Translations under genes and position numbers: made by a program | Shown: one piece after another, positions 17,172-27,320 of the stretch | Numbering within the stretch: position 1 is the stretch's first letter | How the letters are laid out: each line of letters begins with the position of its first letter | Notes under the pieces: model-generated | What the model was told of the DNA's origin: nothing | Database searches by the model: none | Seen by the model: the letters and a program-made list of their open reading frames with translations, nothing else | Assembly (NCBI GenBank): GCA_016839055.1 | Contig: JAEKNX010000009.1 | Location: 114,755-178,754 of the forward strand | Direction: 5' to 3' | Length of the DNA stretch: 64,000 nt | Source: Spirochaetales bacterium | GTDB taxonomy: Bacteria > Spirochaetota > Spirochaetia > UBA9216

Positions 17172-17421
17172 GTCAAATAATGCCGCGGAACTATTCGGCT
17201 GCGCCAACTGGACTGTATCTGAGACTGAAGATGAGGTTACAGCTGTCTCGGATACCTGCACCCTCTGCGCTATTGCTAAGAAACAGGGAGCCCCGCAGCC
17301 GTGCAGGCCTTTCTGTATTAATCCATTTGCCGCCTTCTCAGAAGAACTTGGTTATGGTCTTGAAGTACAGAAAACCCTATGGGAAAGTGAGAGATGCATA
17401 TTCATCAGTAAAAGAAAGTGA
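17131..17421 (+). pseudogene. Possible cysteine-rich C-terminal gene fragment
   Basis: The last ~60 residues contain CTLCAIAKK, QPCRPFCINPF and TLWESERCIF, with five Cys in a spacing that looks like a real metal- or redox-binding protein end rather than a random frame. There is no start with a ribosome site, and the N-terminal part overlaps the LuxR-type gene on the other strand. I do not recognise the family. It may be the tail of a lost gene or merely a chance frame. Confidence 0.25.
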
Positions 17422-17452
17422 AAAAGCCGGAGAAATCCGGCATCTCTCACTT
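17385..17452. repeat. 13-base perfect inverted repeat with inner hairpin
   Basis: AAGTGAGAGATGC (17385-17397) is repeated inverted as GCATCTCTCACTT (17440-17452). Between them GCCGG/CCGGC (17426-17430 and 17437-17441) can form a smaller hairpin. The rest of 17453-17757 shows no gene. A GC-rich stem, GGCAG/CTGCC near 17716-17742, lies after the giant lipoprotein gene but has no U-run. Confidence 0.5.
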
Positions 17453-17757
17453 CTCAAGCGGCGCTTCCCACCGGCTGATACCCCCGAAATCGTGTATATT
17501 CGTGCAGCTCAGATCCCTCAGCACCCGTAGGCAGCGCCCGACCTGTTGCCGCTTTGGCAATACAGATTGATGAGAGCGTCATCTTCACTGCCGCCTCTTG
17601 AGATTCTCGTACTTTGAGTAATCATCGGTATCAGACACTCTGCTCCCCATACTTGAAGCCGCAACTAAGGGAAGAAGATAAATAACAACCGCGAGTAATA
17701 TTATTTTTTCAGTTTGGCAGCCCGGGGGGCCGGACTGCCGCTTTGAAAAAATTACAA

Positions 17758-20700
17758 TTAAAAATCATCCATACGAGCTACCAGGTTAATGAAGAAGACC
17801 TCACCGGTCCTAAGCACGTTTGGAACTTCATAGTAGGAGAAAACGCAGTAGTCTCCCTGCCTTACTACCGGAAAATGTGCCGTTGAATCAACATCACCGG
17901 CGTAGATGGCGCCTCCAAGAGGATTAGCCCCGCCTAAGATATACACTCCGCGTCTTCCAGTACTGGCCGTGAAAATATTTACCGCAATCGAAGACTCCCT
18001 GTAAGAGTTGTATAAAACATCGTAGTAAAGCGGAGTGAACCAGACATCTTCAGAACTCGAGGACGGCCGGGTCTTTGCGCTCATGGCTGAAGTCAGGGTC
18101 ATCTGACCGGTAATATCTGCCGGCCTGGTCCCACTGAGGCCCCAGGCTGTCCAGTTGTAATCAACTCTGTATATGACGCTGGCGCCGTAATATCCCATCG
18201 CGATGAGGCCCCTGCCGGTTGACGCGAGATTTCGAATCTTCCCGTCATCAGTGCGCAGAGTATATGACGCTCCGGGTGTCAGAATAATAGGAAACCCGGA
18301 GATTCTATTCGTTTCGGGTAAATCCGTGACATAGGTACTGCTTATGTCATCAACCGAAAGCTTCATTACAGTCCAGTCCGGCATTGTTCCAAAAACCCTG
18401 GTGTCACCTGCAATATCCTGATCATCTTCGAGCAGCTCACGCAGCTCCTCCGCCCGGCTCGGATCTGTGCTGTAAATAATGGTTGCGTTAGCCGAATATC
18501 CCATTACATTCGTCGAACTATATGGACCGAAACCTCCGGTATCGGCATTGTATGCCTGAACCCAGAAGTACAGCTTTACACCTTTTGGAATTCCGCTGAC
18601 ATAATCATAGAGGGTGGAGGTTGTACTACCCAGGGGTTCAACTGATTCAGGATCAGCATTCGGATTAGCTCCCGCATCTGTCGAATAATAAGTAAAATAA
18701 TACGTATTGGCAGTTCCGGCCGGTTCTGTCACGGGCTCAAAATAGACCCTCGTAGCACCGGTGCTGTAGTAACCCTTCCTCGCGTAGATGGGCTCGGCAA
18801 CTTCGAGTTCTATATCATCCCTGATGGCCCCTGATAGATTTCCTGCAGCGTCCCGATACTGGACATAAGTAATTTTATTTCCTGCCGTTTCAGAGAACTG
18901 ATAGTCTGATAGTACAGATGTAGAATAGGGCTGATAGTCGTTCCAGCCGCCATGATAAGTCCTGAACTCAAGATCTTCGGCTCCAGAGAGGTTATCCGAC
19001 GCCGACAATGTCAGATAATTAGACAGGGACGGAGTAGTGGCAGAACCGTTGTTGATACTGTAGGTTCCAGAAGGTGCAACAATATCGAGAATGATGTCAT
19101 CATAGATATAAGTAGTCAGGTTGCCGGCTTCATCTCTAAGCCTTATATACACCTTTCTATCGCCGTTTGTAGACGGCAGTGTTACCCTTACAGTCTCGGC
19201 AGTCGGAGCGTTCTCATCCCATGGAGAGGTATAGTCATCCCATGTATAAACGTTATAGTCATAGATATTTATCTGAACAGGCCGGTTATAGGCGGAGTTC
19301 AATTCGGATGTTATATTACCGGTAATATCTACGTCTACGATCTCATCGTTTGTGTAAACATCACTAGTATCGTCCGGATGATTGGACAAGGCTCGTATTG
19401 TAACACTGCTCAGCGTCGGATAAACATTATCGACTGTGACAAGCGCGTAGCTGACATCAGACCAGTTCCCTGCGTTATCGCGTTCCTTGACTTCAAACTT
19501 ATATGTTCCGTTAGTGCGGCTTGTCGGCGTATAGCCTGTCACTGTAGTATCGGACGTCCAGCTGATCTGTACGGTACCATCGGCTGTTCCGTTAGCGTTA
19601 TGGGTACGGGTCAACTGGTAGCTGTACTTGCCGTTTCCACCGCCGCCGCCGCTGCTCCAGCTCCAGCTAGGCGTAAGATCAGGGGTTGCCGTCCGATCAG
19701 CATCTCCGGTTGTAAGTCCGGGAGAGGAGAGAATAGGTTGTGAAGGCGCTGTAGTATCGACAACTATAGTATGCGAAGCCCTCTTTGCCTCCTGCCAGAC
19801 GGCGTCTTTTCGCTCTTCAACATATAGCCTGTAGGAACCGTCTGCAAGACCGCTTAATCCCGCAGAAGGTATATTAGCTGTCGAGGGCTCATCAGGCAGA
19901 CTGGTTAAGACTACATTCCAAGTGCCCGGGTCGAGGCTGTTTACCTGCCACCTGTAGGCATCAACTGCCGCGGATCCCGGTGCACCGGTTGACGCCTTCC
20001 ACCTGATCGAGTTTGTATTCCTGAGCGCCGGCAGACCGTCCTCGATTGAGAGAATCGGAGGAGTCTGTGCGTCACTATCTACTTCAATAGTCTTGCTGCC
20101 TGCCAGTGACCAGTTCAGAGCAGGATCCTGCTCCCAGACCTCAAGGGTGTGAAAGGTTTTATCGGCAAGGCTGCTTCCGGTATAGTAGGTGAAATATGTG
20201 TACTCGTAGCTGCCGCCGTTGAGTCTGTATCTGTAATAACCTGACCCGCCGCCTCCGCTGGTCCAGATCCAGGTAGGATTCTGGCTTGGAGTGATGTCAG
20301 GACCGGTCACAGCCGGCGTACCCGGAATTGTAATATCGCGTAACAGGCTTATATCCGCATAAGAGTAGTTTCCGGCCTGATCGGTTACCGTGAGCCTTAC
20401 GAGGTAAGTATCATCGGCACTTGCACTAATAGTGGTGGTATTCAGAGTTGAAGAGCCGAATGCCAGATTGCCTGAACCGGAGGCCTTGGACCACTGGATC
20501 GAAGCGATAGCCGTTGGGTTGGTTCCGCCGTTAATTATCGACCCGTCGGTTCCGTCAAAAGCCAGAGTTTCCTCATAACCGGAGGTGTAACTGTTTATAA
20601 TAACAGGCTCCGCCACGGTAGCATTTATTGTCGGTGCTGCCGTATCGACCGTAACTGTCGCATTAAGAGGGTCGGATGAGTTTCCTGCATTGTCATAAGC

Positions 20701-23238
20701 CTTAGCATAGAGGATCCAGTCGTCGTCCGGAGTCAGCGGACTGTTCGGTGTGAATGAATTAGAGGGAACATCAATGTAAGGACTGAAACCCGGGACATAA
20801 CTCGTGCGGTAGAAATCCGCATCGGCGACTGCGTCCCAGGTCCAGGTAGGCTGGCCGGTGGTGTCATAAGTGCTTACGGTCAGATTCGCTATATCTGCCG
20901 GAGCGGTCGTGTCCCATTCGAAGGGGATCGAACTGTTTGCTGTATTTCCGGCATTGTCGGTGAGTGTCAGCTTTACGAAGTAAGTACCCTCACCGGACGC
21001 TAAAGCCCAGGGCTCCTCTATCTCCGTTCCGTTATTCAGACTTCCGCCGCCGTCGGCCGCGTTGAAGTACAGACTTCCGGTTCCGCTCTGTTTCTCCCAG
21101 AGGAATTCCGCGATTCCATGGGTATCGGTCCACTGATAATAATCTGAACCGGCGCTCCCTTCGCCTAACTGAGTATCATCGCTTATCAGGATGAGATCGG
21201 TGTTCCAGCTTATCACAGGCTCTGTCAGATCAAGGGTAATCGATGTGCCGGGCCCGGAGTAGGCAGTATCACCATCTGAGACTTCACCCAGATAATCCTT
21301 AACTTTTATGTAGATGTCCTGCTGAACTTCCGAATTTTCAAGCACCCAGTCAGATATAGTAGGAAGAAATGGCTCCCAAACAGCACCAGAGAATCCGCTG
21401 TCATTTGAGATCATCATGTATTCAACTCCGGAATGTTCATCTGAAGCCGTTATATCTATCGTGACTTTTCGATCGGCAGCATTGGTATAAGCCTCGCCGC
21501 CATTAATAGAAACAGAACTGATTACGGGATCTACACTATTGTCCAGAATCACCTTAATCTGATGCGGATTCTCTGATTCATTTCCCGCAGAGTCGAGAAG
21601 CTTGTACAGGATATATTTTGTTCCGGAGCTCGCGCTCAGAGTCCAGCCATGCGTGGCTCCAGGCCATGCTAACCAGCTTGCGTCCTGCTCAAACAAAGCC
21701 TCTCCGCCGTTGTTGTCGCCCCAGATCTTTATTCCCCAGGGGATATTATAATCATCGTGGATCTGGCTAAGATCTAGCGTGATTGACTGACTGTCTGTGG
21801 CCGTTGATCCCGAAGGAAGAATCGCGACAGTGCCGGCAGAAGTAAGTGTCACCGGTCCGGATGGAGGTTCGGTGTCTACTGCGTCTCCGGTACTGAAAAA
21901 CCAGGTCTTCACAGCTCCGCCTATCGCATTCCCTGCGATATCTTCAACTGTATTGGTCAGAGTAACCCGGTATTGGGTATTAGGATCAAGTTCCAGTCCC
22001 CAGAGTTCGACAATATTGTTCTGAGCATCTCCCTCGGATGAAAAATTAATTGTTCCCGGAACATCAGCGGAAGTATCGAGGTTATAGAGAGTGAAATCAG
22101 TACTGCCGAAACTGGACGGGCTCATTTCCTCATCGAAGATCATTCGAAGCAGGCTGCCGTTATAAGGAAAGGGAGTGCTGTCCGAAGGCCAGTTGAAGCT
22201 TATTACCGACGGCGGAGTCTGCTCAAATAAAATTGAAGAATTAGCTGTTAAAGATACATTTCCCGCGTCATCCGATGCCTGAACCTCTATAAGCTGCTCC
22301 TCTCCGAGGGCGGCTCCAAGAGCAACACTGCTGACTTCACCGCTTCCTCTTCCGGCATCCTCGGTAAGATCCTGCCAGCTTTGCCAGCTCCCCCCACCGA
22401 GTCTGTATCTGAACTGATTGACTCCGCTGGAATCTTCATCAGTAACAAATACTTCAAGGGTTACGGTACTCGAATTTGTCGCGCTGGCGCCGTTATTTAT
22501 CAGAAAATTTGTAATAACAGGTGCTTTAGTATCAATATTTATCGACCCGTCATACGCATCGGACTCATTTCCTGAGCCGTCTTTTACTCTTACGCTTAAC
22601 GTTCTGGAGCCTTCGCCGGCCGGCAGAGTATAACTGCTTGTGGCACTGTAGGCCATCCAGCCGGTGTTATTTATGTTCATCTGGGCGATGGCGTTATTAT
22701 CCGTTGCTGTGATTGCAACGGTAACTGTCAGCGAATTGGACCAGGGAGCACCGCTGTTTACGATAACAGCTGAGATCTCGGGCTTTGTGCTGTCCGGCGC
22801 AATTCCTGTTGTAAAAGACCAGCTGTAAGTCTCTGCCATAGGATTTGCGTCTGTATCAAGCAGTGCTTCCGTAACGGTAATAGTATAGGTCTCTGAATAT
22901 GACAGCAATCCGTTAGGGGTAAAGGTTACAGTCTTGTCATTTACGGTCCAGCTTCCACTAACTTTCACACCGGATGAATCAGTTACTATAATTGAAGAAC
23001 TGGAGACAGTTGCGGGAGCTATAGATTTTGTAAATTCTATCGAGATGAAATTAGTTGACACCGCGACATTTGCCGAGCCGCCCTCAGGAAAGACACTTGA
23101 AACTTCAGGCGGGGTGACCGCAACGGCTACCTCGCTTTCTATGACCGAAACAAGAGGATTCTTACAGCTAAAAAAGATAACAATAAGAATTAAACTGAAC
23201 GCAAATACTGGTGCTACTTTTTTTGCTCCCGTTTTCAT
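17758..23238 (-). CDS. Giant Ig-like-repeat surface lipoprotein
   Basis: This predicted lipoprotein has 1826 residues, with a signal peptide ending FSLILIVIFFSC (lipidated Cys25). A first Big_5/SbsA-like Ig domain (about 42-145: PPEVSSVFPEGGSANV, ending TYSWSFTTG) is followed by many beta-sandwich repeats opening with DTTAP- or DTKAP-type strands and containing DNAGN or D.AGN turns. A second Big_5-like unit lies around 350-455. The last ~250 residues (from about YSTDPSRAEEL) look like a distinct non-repeat domain. Gly/Ser/Thr/Asp are abundant and Cys is nearly absent, as in extracellular adhesive stalks. The gene starts seven bases after the barrel/TPR gene. A role in adhesion or envelope structure is inferred. 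Confidence 0.85.
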   Translation of the reverse strand: MKTGAKKVAPVFAFSLILIVIFFSCKNPLVSVIESEVAVAVTPPEVSSVFPEGGSANVAVSTNFISIEFTKSIAPATVSSSSIIVTDSSGVKVSGSWTVNDKTVTFTPNGLLSYSETYTITVTEALLDTDANPMAETYSWSFTTGIAPDSTKPEISAVIVNSGAPWSNSLTVTVAITATDNNAIAQMNINNTGWMAYSATSSYTLPAGEGSRTLSVRVKDGSGNESDAYDGSINIDTKAPVITNFLINNGASATNSSTVTLEVFVTDEDSSGVNQFRYRLGGGSWQSWQDLTEDAGRGSGEVSSVALGAALGEEQLIEVQASDDAGNVSLTANSSILFEQTPPSVISFNWPSDSTPFPYNGSLLRMIFDEEMSPSSFGSTDFTLYNLDTSADVPGTINFSSEGDAQNNIVELWGLELDPNTQYRVTLTNTVEDIAGNAIGGAVKTWFFSTGDAVDTEPPSGPVTLTSAGTVAILPSGSTATDSQSITLDLSQIHDDYNIPWGIKIWGDNNGGEALFEQDASWLAWPGATHGWTLSASSGTKYILYKLLDSAGNESENPHQIKVILDNSVDPVISSVSINGGEAYTNAADRKVTIDITASDEHSGVEYMMISNDSGFSGAVWEPFLPTISDWVLENSEVQQDIYIKVKDYLGEVSDGDTAYSGPGTSITLDLTEPVISWNTDLILISDDTQLGEGSAGSDYYQWTDTHGIAEFLWEKQSGTGSLYFNAADGGGSLNNGTEIEEPWALASGEGTYFVKLTLTDNAGNTANSSIPFEWDTTAPADIANLTVSTYDTTGQPTWTWDAVADADFYRTSYVPGFSPYIDVPSNSFTPNSPLTPDDDWILYAKAYDNAGNSSDPLNATVTVDTAAPTINATVAEPVIINSYTSGYEETLAFDGTDGSIINGGTNPTAIASIQWSKASGSGNLAFGSSTLNTTTISASADDTYLVRLTVTDQAGNYSYADISLLRDITIPGTPAVTGPDITPSQNPTWIWTSGGGGSGYYRYRLNGGSYEYTYFTYYTGSSLADKTFHTLEVWEQDPALNWSLAGSKTIEVDSDAQTPPILSIEDGLPALRNTNSIRWKASTGAPGSAAVDAYRWQVNSLDPGTWNVVLTSLPDEPSTANIPSAGLSGLADGSYRLYVEERKDAVWQEAKRASHTIVVDTTAPSQPILSSPGLTTGDADRTATPDLTPSWSWSSGGGGGNGKYSYQLTRTHNANGTADGTVQISWTSDTTVTGYTPTSRTNGTYKFEVKERDNAGNWSDVSYALVTVDNVYPTLSSVTIRALSNHPDDTSDVYTNDEIVDVDITGNITSELNSAYNRPVQINIYDYNVYTWDDYTSPWDENAPTAETVRVTLPSTNGDRKVYIRLRDEAGNLTTYIYDDIILDIVAPSGTYSINNGSATTPSLSNYLTLSASDNLSGAEDLEFRTYHGGWNDYQPYSTSVLSDYQFSETAGNKITYVQYRDAAGNLSGAIRDDIELEVAEPIYARKGYYSTGATRVYFEPVTEPAGTANTYYFTYYSTDAGANPNADPESVEPLGSTTSTLYDYVSGIPKGVKLYFWVQAYNADTGGFGPYSSTNVMGYSANATIIYSTDPSRAEELRELLEDDQDIAGDTRVFGTMPDWTVMKLSVDDISSTYVTDLPETNRISGFPIILTPGASYTLRTDDGKIRNLASTGRGLIAMGYYGASVIYRVDYNWTAWGLSGTRPADITGQMTLTSAMSAKTRPSSSSEDVWFTPLYYDVLYNSYRESSIAVNIFTASTGRRGVYILGGANPLGGAIYAGDVDSTAHFPVVRQGDYCVFSYYEVPNVLRTGEVFFINLVARMDDF

Positions 23239-23245
23239 CTATCTC

Positions 23246-25342
23246 CTACTCCTCTTCGTCCCAATAGGTCTTGCCCTTATCAAGGGCGGCGGATGCCCGA
23301 ACTATTGAGTTTCCGGCATTTCCTATGTAATTGTAATTTTCAGCAAGCATTGGATTGATTTCCAACAGTCTGCGGTAATCATCCTGAGCGTCATCAAAGT
23401 TCTCGAGTTCAAATTTCGTACGCGCGAGGCCTGCTACCACCAGCGGGTTATCAGGTTTAAGCCTCTCGGCACGCTGATAATATTCAAGTGCATCTTCATA
23501 CCGTCTTTTCAGAAAATAAATATTTCCGAGGTTGAAAACCGGATTGTACAACCCGCTGTCCAGCCTGAGTGCAACCTTGAACTGCTCTTCGGCCTCATCG
23601 AAAAGACCATACCTTCCATATAGAATGCCGAGGCTGTTTCGTGTTTTAGCTGAGTCTTTCCGGCTAATCCTGTCCTCATAGTACTCCACCTTTGCCCTTA
23701 TTTCTTTCGAGACAAAGGCATCGAGGCTCTCTCTGTAATTTTCAATGATGCTCTCGGCCGATGGGAAAAGCAGCGAAAGGGTTCCGCTTGTGAATCCTAC
23801 CGGTTCAAACTGTTCCCAGGCCTTGTGAATAGGAAAGAATCCGGCAACATCCTGCCTGACCGCGTCCCGCCACTGCTTGGCTCCCGTACTGAAGGCCTTC
23901 AGGAATCCCTGCTGAACGAGGGTGCTTTCGACGGGCACCCATGTATCACCATTCATAAAGATAAAATCCTCGGTATTAGCGAACTCCTCTTTCGCCTCTT
24001 CTTCGGTGAGTCCGAGAGAGAATGCCATGAAGATGTGTCCCGGCACAGTAATGAAGGCGGTCTCTATTCCAACCGACTCCATGAGAGCCGACATCAGAAT
24101 GGACAGATCATCGCAGTCTCCAGCCCTATAGATAAGAGACTGAGATGGAAACTGGAGATAATCGAGAAAGAACTCGTCTTCGGAGGCTTGTATATATGAA
24201 GATTTTGGATCGATTACATAATTAAGACCATATAGCCTGAGTGCCTCAAAAACACCCATCCCTATTCTGAAATTAAGGTTCAGCGGATTCTCCCCGAGGT
24301 CCCGAATCAGTCCTGCCGTATTTTTAGAGAAAATCAGGACAGTCGGATCACGGGATGTAACAAAGGATGCCGCCTTCCGGTCATCATCCCAGGTCATACT
24401 GTTTCTGTCGAGAATTCTGATTGTCTGAGGATAATTGAAGCTGAAACGCTCTCCAAGGTATGTATAATCAACCCTGATATCGGCCGAAACTTTCGTACTC
24501 TCAGTTAGGTTGAGAATCCGTCCCGTAAATAGCGCGTTTATATCAACTACAGCTTCCTGGTTTCTACCAAGGCTTTCTATAGACTCACAGAGCATGGGCT
24601 GTTCCATATATTCACCAACATCAAAATAGATATCGACATTTGTTATTGAGCTATTTTCTATATTCTTTATCGTCATCCTGCCCAGGGGATGATCCTCATA
24701 ATAACTGTAGAACACAGGGAAGACAGGATCGGTCTCGATATTGGTCACACCAATCTTCTTCCGTCCCGATTCAGGATTAAACCGAAAAACGCCGCCGAGA
24801 TAGATACTCACTCCCTGATACAGATCGGTAAACTCATCTGCTGCTTCGTCATAACCAAGGTGATATCTATAGCTACCGCCGACTGAAACGGCAAAGCCGG
24901 GGTTAAGATCGAAAACCATCGCGGTTCTTCCGCCGAAGTAGGGGTTGAACGCCGGGTCACCGCTAGGGTAGATACCCATGGTACCACCCACATCAGGCCC
25001 TAGCTGCCAGCTGAAGGTATCACCAATCCTTAGATCGATGCCGACTCCACCGCCAACGGACCCAAGGGTAAGCAGTTGAGCCTGGCTGGGTTCGAGGCCG
25101 ACATTCACATTACCTTCAAGGTAGAGAAGCGGAAGATCCGGAAAGATATACTGCCCGCCAATTGAAAGAGAGCCGCCGATAAGGTAGGCTGCGTCCTCGT
25201 CAAAAAGCGCGCTTCTGCTTCCGAGGGGAAGATCCGCTCCACCCCGGAGATGGACCGCAAAATCTTCAATAAACTGGGCTGATAAATTGACTGACATAAG
25301 AAGTAGTACGATGATTGATACGACTTTCATCTTCATCTTCAT
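23246..25342 (-). CDS. Exported protein with beta-barrel-like, transglutaminase-like and TPR regions
   Basis: The protein has 698 residues with signal peptide MKMKMKVVSIIVLLLMSVNLSAQ. ATG 25342 follows GGAGAAG; the longer frame to 25399 lacks such a site. Residues about 25-230 alternate Gly and aromatics like an outer-membrane barrel (LRGGADLPLGSRS, YLGGVFRF). A middle region is followed by a transglutaminase/cysteine-protease-like core with Cys in RAGDCDDLSILMSAL, His in VPGHIFMAF and Asp in NGDTWVPVES. The C-terminus (about 590-680) has two or three TPRs (NPVFNLGNIYFLKRRYEDALEYY, quoted in parts). It is cotranscribed with the giant Ig lipoprotein, suggesting a role in its assembly or in the same surface structure. 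Confidence 0.8.
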   Translation of the reverse strand: MKMKMKVVSIIVLLLMSVNLSAQFIEDFAVHLRGGADLPLGSRSALFDEDAAYLIGGSLSIGGQYIFPDLPLLYLEGNVNVGLEPSQAQLLTLGSVGGGVGIDLRIGDTFSWQLGPDVGGTMGIYPSGDPAFNPYFGGRTAMVFDLNPGFAVSVGGSYRYHLGYDEAADEFTDLYQGVSIYLGGVFRFNPESGRKKIGVTNIETDPVFPVFYSYYEDHPLGRMTIKNIENSSITNVDIYFDVGEYMEQPMLCESIESLGRNQEAVVDINALFTGRILNLTESTKVSADIRVDYTYLGERFSFNYPQTIRILDRNSMTWDDDRKAASFVTSRDPTVLIFSKNTAGLIRDLGENPLNLNFRIGMGVFEALRLYGLNYVIDPKSSYIQASEDEFFLDYLQFPSQSLIYRAGDCDDLSILMSALMESVGIETAFITVPGHIFMAFSLGLTEEEAKEEFANTEDFIFMNGDTWVPVESTLVQQGFLKAFSTGAKQWRDAVRQDVAGFFPIHKAWEQFEPVGFTSGTLSLLFPSAESIIENYRESLDAFVSKEIRAKVEYYEDRISRKDSAKTRNSLGILYGRYGLFDEAEEQFKVALRLDSGLYNPVFNLGNIYFLKRRYEDALEYYQRAERLKPDNPLVVAGLARTKFELENFDDAQDDYRRLLEINPMLAENYNYIGNAGNSIVRASAALDKGKTYWDEEE

Positions 25343-25487
25343 ATGAACTTCTCCACAATGGCAATGGTATATGACTATATTAAGAATATAACGCTTCATG
25401 CATATGAATACATTAATGAGAGGAATTAATTATGATCTTTTTGGTAAGTTTTTTATATTTTTTTGTCGGCGAATGTATGCTTCAGGG

Positions 25488-26717
25488 CTATATCCTGATA
25501 ATACCGCCGCTGATAATCGGATGTTTGCTGCCGTCGGCGAGTACCGCGGTAACATTTACGTTCCTGCCGCCTATCATCATGTCTTCATGTATGGCCGATG
25601 TATTCATCCCCAACTCGAGAAGCTCCGGGTCGGTATAGTCTCCCCCCTTTTTTAAAGTAGAGGGATAAGCCTTCCCGAGAGCCAGATGACAGGCAGCGTT
25701 CTCATCATAAAGCCCGTTATAGAAGGTAATTCCCGCTTCGGCAAAAGGAGAGCGGGGATCAACAAGAGCAACCTCACCCAGGTACCGGGCACGCTCATCA
25801 CGGGCAAAGAGGGCCTCAAGGCTTTCTCTGCCTTCATCGGCTCCAAAGTCTACTACCCTTCCCTCATGAAACTCTAACCAGGCATTAATCGGCACTTTGC
25901 CGAGATTCTGATGCATAACAAAGGGCCTCGTCAGGGCAACCCGGCCTTCAGCCTTACGCCAATCAGGAGAGGTGAAAATTTCATCTGTCGGGATGTTTGC
26001 GGCAAAGAGTTCACCGGTTTTAGCGAGAGTGCGGCCTCCGCTCCAGGAAGCATTCGGATTCAGTCCGACAATGAAATCAGTTCCCGGCCCCTCGAAGTGC
26101 AGAGACAGAGCACCAATCTGATCCATAAGAGAGCAGCGCTCTGCGTCCTTGTCAAACTTTTCCTTCCAGAATTTCACCGGATCATCGAGATCAAGCCTCA
26201 TTATCCTGATAATCTCACCCCAGTATGCCTCTACGGCCTCCTCGGGTAATAGACCCGGAAAAACTCTAACCGCTGCGTCAACCGACGGCAGATAGGTCAG
26301 GGTCCAAGGTATCTCATCATTCATCATCGGCTTAAGCCTCAGATTGCGGATTTCACCATAAGCCCTGAAGTAATCCGCGGCGACGTCGGTTGGAAGGTCT
26401 TCATAGACATTAGCCTCAGCCTCACTGAACAGGCTTACGGACTTCCAGCCGGCGCGGGTGACTTCAATATTACACGCTTTCATGTATTCGGGAAAATCGA
26501 GCCCCCGGCTTCCGGCCCTGATGGCCTCGGAATGTAGGAAGGTATCAGCATACCTGAGATCAACAAAGGCCGCGCCCCGAGCGTAAGCTGCCGCAACAAG
26601 ACTCTTAGCGGCCTCACGACAGTCAAAATCGAGTCCTATGAAGAGCTTATCGCCTTCCTTAAAATCAATACCGAAAAGCATCAGCTCGGATATTTTATCA
26701 AAATATTTTCTGTTCAA
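25488..26717 (-). CDS. M29-family metallo-aminopeptidase
   Basis: The 409-residue cytosolic aminopeptidase is of the AmpS/PepS (thermophilic, M29) type, a two-metal enzyme removing N-terminal residues from peptides. Recognisable blocks are LFIGLDFDCREAAKSLVAAAY near the N-terminus, NIPTDEIFTSPDWRKAEGRV with a metal-ligand Glu near 245, DFGADEGRESLEALF, and the C-terminal LGMNTSAIHEDMMIGGRNVNVT with His and Asp ligands. The length is typical. It ends one codon-width after the C_GCAxxG_C_C gene on the same strand, so the two form an operon of unclear joint purpose. Confidence 0.9.
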   Translation of the reverse strand: MNRKYFDKISELMLFGIDFKEGDKLFIGLDFDCREAAKSLVAAAYARGAAFVDLRYADTFLHSEAIRAGSRGLDFPEYMKACNIEVTRAGWKSVSLFSEAEANVYEDLPTDVAADYFRAYGEIRNLRLKPMMNDEIPWTLTYLPSVDAAVRVFPGLLPEEAVEAYWGEIIRIMRLDLDDPVKFWKEKFDKDAERCSLMDQIGALSLHFEGPGTDFIVGLNPNASWSGGRTLAKTGELFAANIPTDEIFTSPDWRKAEGRVALTRPFVMHQNLGKVPINAWLEFHEGRVVDFGADEGRESLEALFARDERARYLGEVALVDPRSPFAEAGITFYNGLYDENAACHLALGKAYPSTLKKGGDYTDPELLELGMNTSAIHEDMMIGGRNVNVTAVLADGSKHPIISGGIIRI

Positions 26718-26718
26718 G

Positions 26719-27141
26719 TCAACTCAACTTTAGAATCTCTTCGAGAATCTCGACGGCGTCTTCGATATATTTACTACAGACCTTCATGAAAACATCATTC
26801 TCGACAACCTCTATGGCATCACGCCTGACTGAGAGATCATAGCCGAGAAGTTCCTTGCATTTAAGAGATCCATGTCTTCGGATAAATTCATCCTTGAAGT
26901 GCTGCCACATCTCTTCCGCCGTGTCTTCATGGCCTACATTCTCCTTATAATGAAAGATAACGCAGCCTGAACCGCTTACTGCCCCGCATTTTGTGTGGGG
27001 AAGCCCCGGAAACTCACAACTATGAATATATTTATCCTCTTTCGGACTTATTATTACATCTTTTTCAAAAGCACTGAAAACTGCTTTGTCACAATCAAGG
27101 CCCTTCTCAAATGCTTCAATTGCGGTGTCTTTTCTTGTCAT
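26719..27141 (-). CDS. C_GCAxxG_C_C-family redox protein
   Basis: This small 140-residue cytosolic protein has the family cysteine pattern: GLDCDKAVFSAF, then CGAVSGSGC, SLKCKELLGYDLS and VCSKYIEDAVEILEEIL. Family members are redox or metal-binding proteins of unknown exact function, common in anaerobes and often next to oxidoreductases. GGAGTTTGTC precedes ATG 27141. It is directly upstream of the M29 peptidase gene on the same strand and divergent from the etf operon. Confidence 0.75.
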   Translation of the reverse strand: MTRKDTAIEAFEKGLDCDKAVFSAFEKDVIISPKEDKYIHSCEFPGLPHTKCGAVSGSGCVIFHYKENVGHEDTAEEMWQHFKDEFIRRHGSLKCKELLGYDLSVRRDAIEVVENDVFMKVCSKYIEDAVEILEEILKLS

Positions 27142-27320
27142 GACAAACTCCTTTGATAAGTAAAATCTTAAGATAGTATAACCCGGGTTTTGCAGGTTGA
27201 GAAGATATAATTATCGGCCATCAACCGATTCCCCCTTGCATATCGGTTATTTTCCCCTTATTATTGTCCATCTGTTTCTAAATGGAAATTATAAACTTGA
27301 AAAAATACCAGGAGGTAAGA

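Noticed and set aside
18952..19743. Long plus-strand open frame (263 codons) inside the giant lipoprotein gene
   Set aside because: It is a shadow of the repeat-coding gene: Cys/Ile/Arg-rich, no start signal, and the opposite frame has clear Ig-like repeats and a signal peptide.
25432..25638. Plus-strand hydrophobic frame near the M29 peptidase end
   Set aside because: It overlaps the conserved C-terminal metal-binding region of the M29 gene on the other strand and lacks a ribosome site.
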